Positions 28,357-36,226 of a DNA stretch of 64,000 nt are shown here, one piece after another. The notes below the pieces were generated by a model. That model had not been told where the DNA came from and ran no database searches. It worked only from the letters and a program-made list of their open reading frames with translations. The position numbers and the translations under genes are program-made. Source of the DNA: Streptococcus sp. CF8_St5-11 (GTDB lineage Bacteria > Bacillota > Bacilli > Lactobacillales > Streptococcaceae). The stretch is from assembly GCF_024295625.1 (NCBI RefSeq), contig NZ_JANCOJ010000001.1:744001-808000 (forward strand), in the 5' to 3' direction. Each line of letters opens with the position of its first letter. The first letter of the stretch is position 1.

Positions 28357-28418
28357 ATAGATAGGATGCTATCTATGCCTTTCTTCAAACTAAGGGCAGG
28401 AGTCTCACCTGCAAGTTT
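28357..28418 (-). promoter_or_regulatory. Two stem-loops in the purA leader
   Basis: ATAGATAG-CATC-CTATCTAT (28357-28376) is a perfect 8-bp hairpin close to the RBS. AAACT...AGTTT enclosing GCAGG-TGAGACT-CCTGC (28387-28418) lies just upstream. Neither has a T-run. Possibly a control of translation or mRNA stability. Confidence 0.45.
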
Positions 28419-28430
28419 GTCTTACACTCT

Positions 28431-28459
28431 ATTATAAGCAATTTTTGATGTTTTTTCAA
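28431..28459 (-). promoter_or_regulatory. Promoter of purA
   Basis: TTGAAA, 17-bp spacer, TATAAT on the minus strand. Confidence 0.75.
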
Positions 28460-28644
28460 GATCCACTCGGCTATCGTTTATTTTTCTCCTTCCTTTTTAA
28501 ACCAACTTCTCTATGAAACTCGTCTTTTACTTGGAAATTGCTTCTTTCTCGAAATAACGTTCGGAATTTTCTTTTCTTCTTGCCCTTCTTCTGAAACGAC
28601 TGATTTTCGGAATTCTCCTTGTCCCCACTTTGCTTGATTTGTGC

Positions 28645-28650
28645 TAAAAT
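28645..28650 (+). promoter_or_regulatory. Extended -10 of hslO, predicting a leaderless mRNA
   Basis: TGC-TAAAAT ends 7 nt before the ATG at 28658, so transcription would start at or next to the start codon. There is no Shine-Dalgarno sequence. Confidence 0.55.
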
Positions 28651-28657
28651 AGTAGGT

Positions 28658-29530
28658 ATGGACAAAATTATTAAAACTATCTCAGAAAGCGGCGCTTTTC
28701 GTGCCTATGTACTAGACAGTACAGAAACCGTACGAACAGCCCAAGAAAAACATCATACACAAGCTAGCTCCACGGTCGCACTTGGCCGTACCCTCATTGC
28801 CAGTCAAATCTTGGCGGCAAACGAGAAAGGGGATACTAAAATTACGGTCAAAGTCCTTGGGACTAGCTCACTCGGAGCCATCATCACCGTGGCAGACACC
28901 AAGGGAAATGTTAAAGGCTACGTACAAAATCCTGGAGTGGATATCAAGAAGACGGCAACTGGTGAAGTCCTGGTGGGACCATTTGTCGGAAACGGAGAAT
29001 TCCTGGTCATCACTGACTATGGTACGGGCAATCCTTATAACTCCATGACCCCTCTTGTCACCGGTGAAATCGGAGAAGACCTGGCCTTTTATCTGACGGA
29101 AAGCCAACAAACACCTTCTGCAGTTGGACTCAATGTTCTGTTGGATAACGAAGACAAGGTCAAGGTGGCGGGTGGCTTCTTGCTTCAAGTCTTGCCAAAT
29201 GCCAAGGAAGAAGAAATCGCGCGCTTTGAAAAACGCATCCAAGAAATGCCTGCTATCTCCACACTTTTGGAATCTGAAGACCACATTGAAGCTCTTCTTG
29301 CTGCTATCTATGGGGATGAACCTTTCAAACGTCTCTCTGAAGAAGAACTTCGCTTCCAGTGCGACTGCAGCCGTGAGCGTTTCTTGAACGCTTTAGCAAG
29401 TCTGCCAGCTAGTGATCTAAAAGAGATGAAAGATGAAGATCACGGTGCAGAGATTACCTGCCAATTCTGCCAAACACACTACCACTTTGACGAAAATGAC
29501 TTGGAGGAACTCATTCGTGACAAATCTTAA
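28658..29530 (+). CDS. hslO: Redox-regulated chaperone Hsp33
   Basis: 290 residues. Cytoplasmic holdase activated by oxidative unfolding. The C-terminal zinc switch is visible as 'FQCDCSRER' and '[10 protein letters not shown]' (CxC and CxxC). The N-terminal domain begins '[18 protein letters not shown]'. An upstream in-frame ATG at 28619 would lie upstream of the promoter -10 box, so 28658 is the start. It overlaps dusB by 14 nt, an arrangement also seen in other streptococci. Confidence 0.93.
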   Translation: MDKIIKTISESGAFRAYVLDSTETVRTAQEKHHTQASSTVALGRTLIASQILAANEKGDTKITVKVLGTSSLGAIITVADTKGNVKGYVQNPGVDIKKTATGEVLVGPFVGNGEFLVITDYGTGNPYNSMTPLVTGEIGEDLAFYLTESQQTPSAVGLNVLLDNEDKVKVAGGFLLQVLPNAKEEEIARFEKRIQEMPAISTLLESEDHIEALLAAIYGDEPFKRLSEEELRFQCDCSRERFLNALASLPASDLKEMKDEDHGAEITCQFCQTHYHFDENDLEELIRDKS

Positions 29531-30494
29531 TACGCCATTTATGATCGGGGATGTCGAAATCCCTAACCGTACTGTCCTAGCTCCAATGGCCGGAGTGACC
29601 AACTCAGCTTTCCGGACCATTGCCAAAGAACTGGGGGCAGGGCTCGTTGTGATGGAAATGGTCTCTGACAAGGGAATCCAGTACAACAATGAAAAGACGC
29701 TTCACATGCTCCATATCGATGAAGGAGAAAATCCTGTATCGATCCAACTCTTTGGAAGTGACGAAGATAGCCTCGCACGCGCAGCTGAATTTATCCAAGA
29801 AAATACCAAGACCGATATCGTCGATATCAACATGGGTTGCCCGGTGAATAAAATTGTCAAAAACGAGGCTGGTGCCATGTGGCTCAAGGACCCAGACAAG
29901 ATCTACTCCATCATCAATAAGGTTCAATCCGTCCTTGATATTCCCCTCACTGTTAAAATGCGGACGGGTTGGTCGGACCCTTCCCTAGCAGTTGAAAATG
30001 CCCTCGCTGCTGAAGCTGCGGGTGTCTCTGCCCTTGCCATGCACGGACGGACCCGAGAACAAATGTATACAGGTCACGCTGACCTTGAAACCCTTCACAA
30101 GGTTGCCCAAGCTCTGACCAAAATTCCATTTATCGCAAACGGAGATATCCGTACGGTTCAAGATGCCAAACAACGGATCGAAGAAGTCGGTGCCGATGCG
30201 GTCATGATTGGTCGCGCTGCTATGGGGAATCCTTATCTCTTCAACCAAATCAACCACTACTTTGAAACAGGAGAAATCCTGCCTGATTTGACTTTTGAAG
30301 ACAAGATGAAGATTGCTTACGAACATTTGAAACGCTTGATCGATCTCAAAGGTGAGCACATTGCCGTTCGTGAATTCCGTGGTCTCGCCCCTCACTACCT
30401 CCGTGGTACCTCAGGTGCAGCCAAACTACGTGGCGCCATCTCGCAAGCTAGCACTCTGGCTGAGATTGAAGAACTCTTACAATTAAAAGCATAG
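29517..30494 (+). CDS. dusB: tRNA-dihydrouridine synthase DusB
   Basis: 325 residues. FMN enzyme reducing specific uridines in tRNA. '[19 protein letters not shown]' is the FMN-binding start, '[11 protein letters not shown]' holds the catalytic Cys, and 'VKMRTGW', '[12 protein letters not shown]' and 'GDIRTVQDA' complete the barrel. The GTG at 29517 is chosen: GGAGG lies 9 nt upstream and the resulting start [10 protein letters not shown] fits streptococcal DusB. The gene starts inside the end of hslO, so translation is coupled. It ends at an R1 element that serves as terminator. Confidence 0.92.
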   Translation: MTNLNTPFMIGDVEIPNRTVLAPMAGVTNSAFRTIAKELGAGLVVMEMVSDKGIQYNNEKTLHMLHIDEGENPVSIQLFGSDEDSLARAAEFIQENTKTDIVDINMGCPVNKIVKNEAGAMWLKDPDKIYSIINKVQSVLDIPLTVKMRTGWSDPSLAVENALAAEAAGVSALAMHGRTREQMYTGHADLETLHKVAQALTKIPFIANGDIRTVQDAKQRIEEVGADAVMIGRAAMGNPYLFNQINHYFETGEILPDLTFEDKMKIAYEHLKRLIDLKGEHIAVREFRGLAPHYLRGTSGAAKLRGAISQASTLAEIEELLQLKA

Positions 30495-30500
30495 AAACAC

Positions 30501-30690
30501 AAAAAGCGAGAGTGGGACAGAAATCGGTAATTCGTTAGAATTCGATTTCGTCGTCCCACCTCCGCACAGTTGAGTAGGGCTGTAAAAGCTGATAAAATCA
30601 GCGTAGTAGAGCCCACTCAACCACTGCGTCTTGCTCGACAATCCAAAAACAATTGAGAGGCTAGGACTTTTGTCCCAGCCTCGTTTTTAT
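30501..30690 (+). repeat. Dispersed hairpin element R1, copy C
   Basis: Same orientation and nearly the same sequence as copy A. It lies between the converging dusB and YoaK genes. The terminal hairpin GGCTAGGAC/GTCCCAGCC is followed by GTTTTT. Confidence 0.85.
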
Positions 30691-31373
30691 AGATTATCTG
30701 TTTGCAGGCCGAGTTGTTTAACTCTGGCGGTGTAGTAGGTCATGATCAAAAAGAGGTTGGCTGTGATCAGCCAGATGGCCCATTGGTGAATGAAATGCAT
30801 GAGGATGGCTACGCTAATAGCTCCCGCAATAAAGCTTCCAACGACAATCCCGTAATTCATGGCCTGACGCCGATACTCGTCCAAATCTCCCTTTCCTCGA
30901 GTGATTCGGTACAAGGCCGTCAGCATCTTGCGGTAATTGCCGGAAGTCATAAAGATCACGTAAGGGTGGTTTTCAATGAGGCTCCCTGTAAAGGTCAACA
31001 TCATCATCCCTGTTCCAAAAGCAATAAAGGGAACTTCTACAGGTGGTATGACAGACACCAAGGGAATCAGGAGTGTCACCACAAACAAAGGAATCAACAT
31101 CTTGGTTCGCCAAAAGGCTGTCTTGCGATATTCTTTGATATGGAGGGCAACCAGAAAGCCGATCGAGAAAAATAAAATCGATGAAAAACGCATGATGGTA
31201 TTTTCGACACGGGGATCGTGCCAATCAGCGATGAGAAGCAGGAGGTTCCCCGTTTGGGTCGCGACCAAACTCCGGTAGTGCATGTGGCAAAAGACATCGA
31301 GGCCCCCTCCGATAAAACCAAGCAGAGCCCCCATCAGTCGTGTATTTTGTGGTAAAATTATTTTTTCTTCCAT
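30687..31373 (-). CDS. YoaK family membrane protein (DUF1275)
   Basis: 228 residues with six to seven membrane helices. 'GGGLDVFCHMHYRSLVATQTGN' in the first helix and loop is the DUF1275 signature (glycine-Asp helix then TGN). Function of the family is not established; some members look like small-molecule transporters. The ATG at 31373 follows AAAGAGAC. An in-frame ATG 16 codons upstream lies close to a TGGTATAAT -10 and is unlikely. Confidence 0.8.
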   Translation of the reverse strand: MEEKIILPQNTRLMGALLGFIGGGLDVFCHMHYRSLVATQTGNLLLLIADWHDPRVENTIMRFSSILFFSIGFLVALHIKEYRKTAFWRTKMLIPLFVVTLLIPLVSVIPPVEVPFIAFGTGMMMLTFTGSLIENHPYVIFMTSGNYRKMLTALYRITRGKGDLDEYRRQAMNYGIVVGSFIAGAISVAILMHFIHQWAIWLITANLFLIMTYYTARVKQLGLQTDNL

Positions 31374-31444
31374 AGTCTTGTCTCTTTTGATCTCAATTAT
31401 GTTTATTATACCACTTTGCATACAAGTGGAGCAGGAAAAATCAG

Positions 31445-31474
31445 AAAAAGCCCTTCCGTTACTATAAGTAAGGG
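31445..31474 (-). terminator. Terminator of the NAD salvage operon
   Basis: CCCTTAC...GGAAGGG with an inner TTAC/GTAA pairing, then CTTTTT on the minus strand. Confidence 0.55.
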
Positions 31475-31502
31475 AGGACTGGTAGAATGAACCCCGCTCG
31501 AT

Positions 31503-32279
31503 CTACTGTTTTAGGCGATAGGTCTTGCGTGGTTTTTTCTTAGGTACCCGCTTGACACCCACTTCTTCCACGAATTCTCCGAATTTTACGAGGAAGTTAT
31601 TGCTAACGATGGGACGTCCAGGATTGATCAGATTGACCAATTCGGTTGCTTCATAAACGGTGAAAGGCTCCTCTAACAGATAGAGGAAGGTTGGATTCCA
31701 GTCGAGACGTCCCTGAATCCGCTTGATCGATTCTTGAATGATTTGATAGTGGTCAAAGGCAAAATCAGAAGCAGCTAAGGGTTCTCCATCGAGCAAACAC
31801 TGGGACTTTTTGAAATCGACATCGAGAAAAACGACTTCCTTGGCATCATCACCTGCATGGGCTAAGTCTACTGCTTCTGCTGGCAGATAGACCAGATGGG
31901 CGATGGTAATGACCCAGCCTCTGGGGTCCCGCCCAGGGGTGGAAACTGTCAGGAGCTGCTCCACCTTATTCACTGGAAGATCGAGTCCGACTTCTTCTTT
32001 GACTTCTCGGATACAGGCATGGGTCGCATCTTCATCCTTGTTTACAAAGCCCCCCACCAAGGCGAGGCGGTGTTGATAAGGGTGGGCCTTGCGGCGAATG
32101 GCTAAGAGCTTGAGCTGGCCTTCAACAAAACAGTAAGCCACCATGTCCGCTGTGACACTTGGAGTTTCATAAGTTGGCAGGTCTTGCTCCTTGTACCACT
32201 TGAGAAAGTCTGCTTCACTAGCGACCGTCTCAAAATACTCTTTCTCCGTCATTCCTGCTGGAATCAAGAGATTGGTCAT
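31503..32279 (-). CDS. NUDIX domain protein with C-terminal winged helix (NrtR-like regulator)
   Basis: 258 residues. A complete Nudix box is present: 'GGFVNKDEDATHACIREV' followed by KEEVGL, near residues 76-100. The C-terminal third ('LYLLEEPFTVYEATELVNL', then a Lys/Arg-rich 'KRVPKKKPRKTYRLK') is the winged-helix DNA-binding type seen in NrtR, which senses ADP-ribose and represses NAD genes. Its place after nadR and pnuC supports this. It could also be an ADP-ribose hydrolase. GGAGG lies 8 nt before the ATG, inside pnuC; the two genes abut with no gap. Confidence 0.82.
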   Translation of the reverse strand: MTNLLIPAGMTEKEYFETVASEADFLKWYKEQDLPTYETPSVTADMVAYCFVEGQLKLLAIRRKAHPYQHRLALVGGFVNKDEDATHACIREVKEEVGLDLPVNKVEQLLTVSTPGRDPRGWVITIAHLVYLPAEAVDLAHAGDDAKEVVFLDVDFKKSQCLLDGEPLAASDFAFDHYQIIQESIKRIQGRLDWNPTFLYLLEEPFTVYEATELVNLINPGRPIVSNNFLVKFGEFVEEVGVKRVPKKKPRKTYRLKQ

Positions 32280-33062
32280 TTAGGCCACCTCCTTCTTGAG
32301 GGCTTTGGTCCATTGGTACCAGCCCACTAAACTATTGAGCGTGTAAACCCAGTACATCCCTTGAATGTGAAGACTCTGATCCCACCAGAGATAGATACTA
32401 AAGACGTTGGTCGCAATCCAGAAGATCCATTGTTCCCGATAAAGACGGGTCATGAGAAGCTGGCCGACCCCATTGGTCGCATCGGTGATACTATCACGGA
32501 AAGGACGAGCACTATGGATGCTCTGATAAGCAAAGCCCATACCAATCCAGATCACGGCACTCAAGGCCAAGTAGCGCATCCACTCGATCAAGGTCAATTT
32601 CTTGGCTTCAAAATGAGATTCTTCGACCTTTCCTTGATCGTTGATCCGATTGGAAAGCCAGACATAGAGACCGATCGGTTGCATGATGAAGAAATAAAGT
32701 GTTGTCAGAACTTCCCCGTAGAAGTTTTTATTGAGGGCTAAAACAAGGTAGATAGCGGAATTCACTGCTCCAAAGAGGTAGTTACTAGCACGCCCTTCGG
32801 CAACCAGGATAACACAGACAATGCCTGTCCAAGAGGCAAACAGTCCCAGCCAATCATGCTGTCCTGTACGATTGGTCCATTCTAAGAAGAAGGGAACGCT
32901 GGAAAGAAGCAGGAGATAGATCCATTGAAAGGCTGTACGTCCCACAAAAAGGTCCTTCCACAGGAGTTTCATAATATTGACAAAGCCTTGCTTTCTCGCT
33001 TCTTGGTGAACATTTCTAAAGTCTTGGCTAAAAGTTGCGAATTTTTGAGATAGGTTTTTCAT
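32280..33062 (-). CDS. pnuC: Nicotinamide riboside transporter PnuC
   Basis: 260 residues, seven predicted helices. 'VAEGRASNYLFGAVNSAIY' and 'FYGEVLTTLYFFIMQPIGLYVW' are PnuC signatures, as is the C-terminal 'WIATNVFSIYLWW'. It facilitates uptake of nicotinamide riboside, trapped by the NadR kinase. AAGGAG lies 6 nt before the ATG at 33062; the in-frame ATG upstream (33095) lies inside nadR and lacks such a site. It follows nadR by 10 nt. Confidence 0.93.
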   Translation of the reverse strand: MKNLSQKFATFSQDFRNVHQEARKQGFVNIMKLLWKDLFVGRTAFQWIYLLLLSSVPFFLEWTNRTGQHDWLGLFASWTGIVCVILVAEGRASNYLFGAVNSAIYLVLALNKNFYGEVLTTLYFFIMQPIGLYVWLSNRINDQGKVEESHFEAKKLTLIEWMRYLALSAVIWIGMGFAYQSIHSARPFRDSITDATNGVGQLLMTRLYREQWIFWIATNVFSIYLWWDQSLHIQGMYWVYTLNSLVGWYQWTKALKKEVA

Positions 33063-33072
33063 AAGCTGCTCC

Positions 33073-34134
33073 TTAGTCGGCTTGGTAAATGGCATCGATC
33101 ACCTTCTTGGCTTCTTCGTAGTTGCCGAGGTAGTCTGATGCAAGGAAAGTGGTCGGAATGTTTCCTAGGTATTGCTGGCGCAATTGGTCTAGGTAATTTG
33201 AAAAGCTGGTGCGGATCTCTTCGTCAGCCATGGTCATGTCTCGGAAACCATCATTGACATAAGAGCCGATCGGCTGTACAAAGAGGATCAAATCCCATTT
33301 TTCTTTGGACAAAATACTGACAAAGAGGTTGTCAAAGGTATCGGTCATGCTGGTATCCTGGCCTTCGACTTCCATGTAGTAGTCGTAATAACCCTTGGTT
33401 ACCAGGGAATTGGTATCGGCGATGACAAGGCCTCGATTGGCACTACTATCGATGAGCTTAGAGGTTTGATCATACTGTCCTAAGAGTAGGTAATAGTAAT
33501 CTTTTGGCGTGAGCTCATCATCTCGAACATTGTTCTTGATCTGGTATTCACGGGCATACTCAAGACTAACAGGTGCATCGTAAAAGCGAGCCAAGTCCTT
33601 TGCAAGGGTCGTTTTCCCGTTGCTGGCGCTCCCCATGATCAAGACTTTTTTCGTGAACTGGCGACGGAAGGGCTGGGCGATGTATTTCCAGTATTTGCTT
33701 GGATTTTCCCGGATCATGGTAGCAGAGATCCCGAAGCGACGCTCTTCTAAGTGAACTTCAAACCCTCTAGCTTCCAACTCTTCCTTATAGGCTTTCTCCC
33801 CTACATAAAAGATCAACTCTTCTGTCTCTGTTTGATACTGGATGGTGTCTAGGGCTGTTTGTAACCAAGGTTCCCAACCCAAGGGATAACGAGGAAGTTC
33901 TGTCTCATCTAACTTATAGACTTGGGTCAACTCATCATTTGAGAAGGCTTCGCGAATATAACGGAAGCGTTTTTGTAAGGTCAATCCCACTTCTTCACCA
34001 CGGTCCCCTTCATAACCAGATACAATGACACGAACGCGATCACACTGACGCTTGGCCCGCTGGATCAGGTCAATATGCCCTTGATGAAGAGGCGCAAAGG
34101 TTCCAAAAACCAGGGCAATTCTTTCTTTTTTCAT
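33073..34134 (-). CDS. nadR: NadR: NMN adenylyltransferase / ribosylnicotinamide kinase
   Basis: 353 residues. 'VFGTFAPLHQGHIDLI' is the nucleotidyltransferase HxGH region, and 'RRFGISATMIRENP' its ISxTxIR partner. From about residue 160 comes the kinase with P-loop 'IMGSASNGKTTLAKD'. The protein phosphorylates nicotinamide riboside to NMN and adenylates it to NAD. No N-terminal helix-turn-helix is present, so regulation likely falls to the NUDIX protein two genes downstream. First gene of nadR-pnuC-NUDIX. Confidence 0.93.
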   Translation of the reverse strand: MKKERIALVFGTFAPLHQGHIDLIQRAKRQCDRVRVIVSGYEGDRGEEVGLTLQKRFRYIREAFSNDELTQVYKLDETELPRYPLGWEPWLQTALDTIQYQTETEELIFYVGEKAYKEELEARGFEVHLEERRFGISATMIRENPSKYWKYIAQPFRRQFTKKVLIMGSASNGKTTLAKDLARFYDAPVSLEYAREYQIKNNVRDDELTPKDYYYLLLGQYDQTSKLIDSSANRGLVIADTNSLVTKGYYDYYMEVEGQDTSMTDTFDNLFVSILSKEKWDLILFVQPIGSYVNDGFRDMTMADEEIRTSFSNYLDQLRQQYLGNIPTTFLASDYLGNYEEAKKVIDAIYQAD

Positions 34135-34156
34135 ATGAACTCCTTTTTATAATTTT

Positions 34157-34238
34157 TTATAAATAGATTTTCTTTATGTTTTTATTATAAACTATATTTT
34201 CCATCTGTCAATAGTTTTTTATAAAAAAATATATTTTT
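34157..34238. promoter_or_regulatory. Promoter and three AT-rich repeats before nadR
   Basis: TTGACA (34206-34211), 16-bp spacer, TATAAT (34184-34189) on the minus strand. TTATAAA-N-ATTTT repeats begin at 34157, 34185 and 34219; the middle one covers the -10. They could be the operator of the NUDIX regulator. Confidence 0.5.
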
Positions 34239-34250
34239 CTTCAAATCAAC

Positions 34251-34292
34251 AAAAAAAGATCTGAAAAGAGAAGTTTCTCCTTTCAGATCTTT
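34251..34292 (-). terminator. Terminator of the 34.3-kb lipoprotein gene
   Basis: AAAGATCTGAAA and TTTCAGATCTTT pair, followed by T-rich sequence on the minus strand. Confidence 0.85.
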
Positions 34293-34298
34293 CGAATT

Positions 34299-35024
34299 TT
34301 ATTCACGAGTAAGGGAGTGGCTGACACCATCTTTCAGAACCGTCACACTAGATACAGAGCCATCTTTTCCAACTACGATATCTAGAGTCGCTGCAGACCC
34401 ATCGCCTGCTGAGAGATTAGCATGGTAATGACCATCATCCAAGGTATAGTTATAAGCACTGATACCATAGGCTACGGGTTGGCCCCCAGGAAGTTGGATG
34501 GTCACTTGACCACCTTGGCCAATAGTGACTCCAGTGTCGCGTTTGTCAGACCAATTCCCAGCTGCTGCAGAGAAATCCCCTGCTGCTACAGAATAGACTC
34601 CCTTGTATTGGGCATTCTCTGTAGCAGAAGCTTGCTTCTTAGCATGGGCATGGCCGTCTTCTAGACTTGGCAATTTTGCTTTCGCTGGTGTTGCTGGAGT
34701 GGCTACTTCTTTTGTTTCTTTTGTTACGGGTGCTGCTGGTGTCGCTTCTTTAGCTGGAGCAGGTGTTTGACTAGCTGCAGCTTGGTTATTTTTGCTACCA
34801 ACAGTATGACTTTCTTCTGATTTGCTATCAGAGGATGAAGAGGCAATCGGATCTTTACTAGTGATCACTTTTTTCTTAGAAGAAGAACTTGTTTGTTTAA
34901 CCTGACTGGTCTTTGAACTGCTTGCTTCTGAAGTTTTTTCTTCTTTATTCCCGCCACAGGCTCCTAGGAAAAGACTAGCTGTAAGAGCTAGAGCTGCTAG
35001 GGAAATGATTTTTTTGTTTTTCAT
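34299..35024 (-). CDS. Lipoprotein with Ser/Lys and Ala/Pro-rich linker, DUF6287-like C-terminus
   Basis: 241 residues. Lipobox LGAC at about residues 20-23 after a typical signal. Residues 25-130 are a disordered Ser/Lys then Ala/Pro linker. The C-terminal about 105 residues ('YKGVYSVAAGDFSAAAGNW', 'YHANLSAGDGSAATL') resemble small streptococcal lipoprotein domains of the DUF6287 kind; this is resemblance only. Function unknown. AGAGG lies 6 nt before the ATG at 35024; a longer reading to 35096 would run through the promoter. Confidence 0.75.
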   Translation of the reverse strand: MKNKKIISLAALALTASLFLGACGGNKEEKTSEASSSKTSQVKQTSSSSKKKVITSKDPIASSSSDSKSEESHTVGSKNNQAAASQTPAPAKEATPAAPVTKETKEVATPATPAKAKLPSLEDGHAHAKKQASATENAQYKGVYSVAAGDFSAAAGNWSDKRDTGVTIGQGGQVTIQLPGGQPVAYGISAYNYTLDDGHYHANLSAGDGSAATLDIVVGKDGSVSSVTVLKDGVSHSLTRE

Positions 35025-35038
35025 AACAGAACCTCTAT

Positions 35039-35076
35039 TTGTAACATTTGTAATATTTTGTAACACTATTGTAACA
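35039..35076. promoter_or_regulatory. Four TTGTAA repeats in helical phase over the -10
   Basis: TTGTAACA, TTGTAATA, TTGTAACA, TTGTAACA begin at 35039, 35048, 35058 and 35069 (steps 9, 10, 11). They cover the -10 box and early transcript of the lipoprotein gene, as a repressor operator would. Confidence 0.5.
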
Positions 35077-35096
35077 CTGTTATATGAGGCTGTCAA
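35068..35096 (-). promoter_or_regulatory. Promoter of the lipoprotein gene
   Basis: TTGACA, 17-bp spacer, TACAAT on the minus strand. Confidence 0.75.
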
Positions 35097-35156
35097 TAGT
35101 TTCTCAAATATTTTTCTAATTTGAAAGAAGTTTTAAATAAGCTCCTAAACTTTAGC

Positions 35157-35340
35157 AAAAAAGAGGCTGGAACAAAAGTCCTAGCCTCTCAATTATTTTT
35201 GGATTGTCGAGCAAGACGCAGTGGTTGAGTGGGCTCTACTACGCTGACTTCATCAGCTTTTACAGCCCTACTCAACTGTGCGGAGGTGGGACGACGAAAT
35301 CGAATTCTAACGAATTACCGATTTCTGTCCCACTCTCTTC
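35157..35340 (-). repeat. Dispersed hairpin element R1, copy D
   Basis: Inverted orientation, nearly identical to copies A-C, from aagaggctggaacaaaagtc to the gagtgggac end next to the DUF4430 gene stop. Confidence 0.85.
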
Positions 35341-35343
35341 TCA

Positions 35344-35751
35344 TTATTTATACACTTCTTGATAGAATTCGATCTTATCCCCTTTTTTAACGGTGGTTTC
35401 AGCAGCTCCTTTTGGAGCCATCTCGCCATTGATCTTGTACATCCAGTAAAGGCCTTTGGCTTTGTCTTGGCTGTAACCGTCAATTGAGGTGATCATGCCA
35501 TTTTTTTCTTCAATCTTGTAGTTGGCTTTGAGCACTTTCATAAGGTTGCTCTCTTCTGCTACTTTCAAGGTTTTTGATTGCGCTTTTTGACCTTCTGGCG
35601 TCACGCTAATCGTAATCAAAATTTCGTTTTTCTTGGCAACTTCTGTGCTAGAAGCTGTTGTTTGATGGTTTGTGCTATGAGACGGAGCGCAACTCGCTAA
35701 AAGAAGAGCTGCAAGTAAGGTCATCAAGCTAGAAATGGTTTTTTTCAACAT
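35344..35751 (-). CDS. DUF4430 lipoprotein (transcobalamin-like domain)
   Basis: 135 residues. A lipobox LASC lies at the end of the signal ('TLLAALLLASCAPS'). The rest fits DUF4430: 'ESNLMKVLKANYKIEEKNG', 'GLYWMYKINGEMAPKGA' and 'VKKGDKIEFYQEVYK'. This domain resembles the beta domain of cobalamin-binding proteins. With the S component just upstream it may deliver a ligand to an ECF transporter (inference). AGGAG lies 7 nt before the ATG at 35751; the gene overlaps the S-component gene by 23 nt. Confidence 0.82.
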   Translation of the reverse strand: MLKKTISSLMTLLAALLLASCAPSHSTNHQTTASSTEVAKKNEILITISVTPEGQKAQSKTLKVAEESNLMKVLKANYKIEEKNGMITSIDGYSQDKAKGLYWMYKINGEMAPKGAAETTVKKGDKIEFYQEVYK

Positions 35752-36217
35752 AAAATCTCCTAAAGATTTGATAGATAATGGGATAGAAAATGATCGTCGA
35801 CAGAGCATGGGCAAGGTTAAAACTAAAACCATTGACCAAAGCATAGGTCCACCAAGGAATATGGTATATCAAGGCATAAACACTATCGATCAAGACCCCA
35901 TAAGCAAAGGACAGTAGGCCCACAAAAAGGATCTGAAGGACAAAGGGCAACCACTTGTAACTGATGCGCCAAATGAGCATCAAACAGCCAAAGGCAACAA
36001 TCTGAAAGAACACAATCAAGCTCATCCCCAGGAAAAAGGCGGAGACAAACATAGTGATCATCATCACAAGAAAAGCAAAGCTATACCCTTCAAATATCAC
36101 CAAGAGAAAAAAGATAGCAGAAATAGGTTGGACATTTGGAAAAGGGGCAAAAGCCTGACGTAGAGCGACACAAAGGGCCGCCAAAAGCGAAATACGGGTT
36201 AATCGCTGAAGCGTCAT
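35729..36217 (-). CDS. ECF transporter S component-like membrane protein
   Basis: 162 residues, about five to six membrane helices. The start 'RISLLAALCVALRQAFAP' with 'PNVQPISAIFFLLVIFEG' matches small substrate-binding S components of energy-coupling factor transporters. These bind a vitamin and dock to a shared EcfAAT module, not encoded here. The DUF4430 partner points to a corrinoid-like substrate, but that is inference. AGGAGG precedes the ATG, 9 nt after the clpC stop. Confidence 0.75.
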   Translation of the reverse strand: MTLQRLTRISLLAALCVALRQAFAPFPNVQPISAIFFLLVIFEGYSFAFLVMMITMFVSAFFLGMSLIVFFQIVAFGCLMLIWRISYKWLPFVLQILFVGLLSFAYGVLIDSVYALIYHIPWWTYALVNGFSFNLAHALSTIIFYPIIYQIFRRFYVEKNHF

Positions 36218-36226
36218 GACGTCCTC

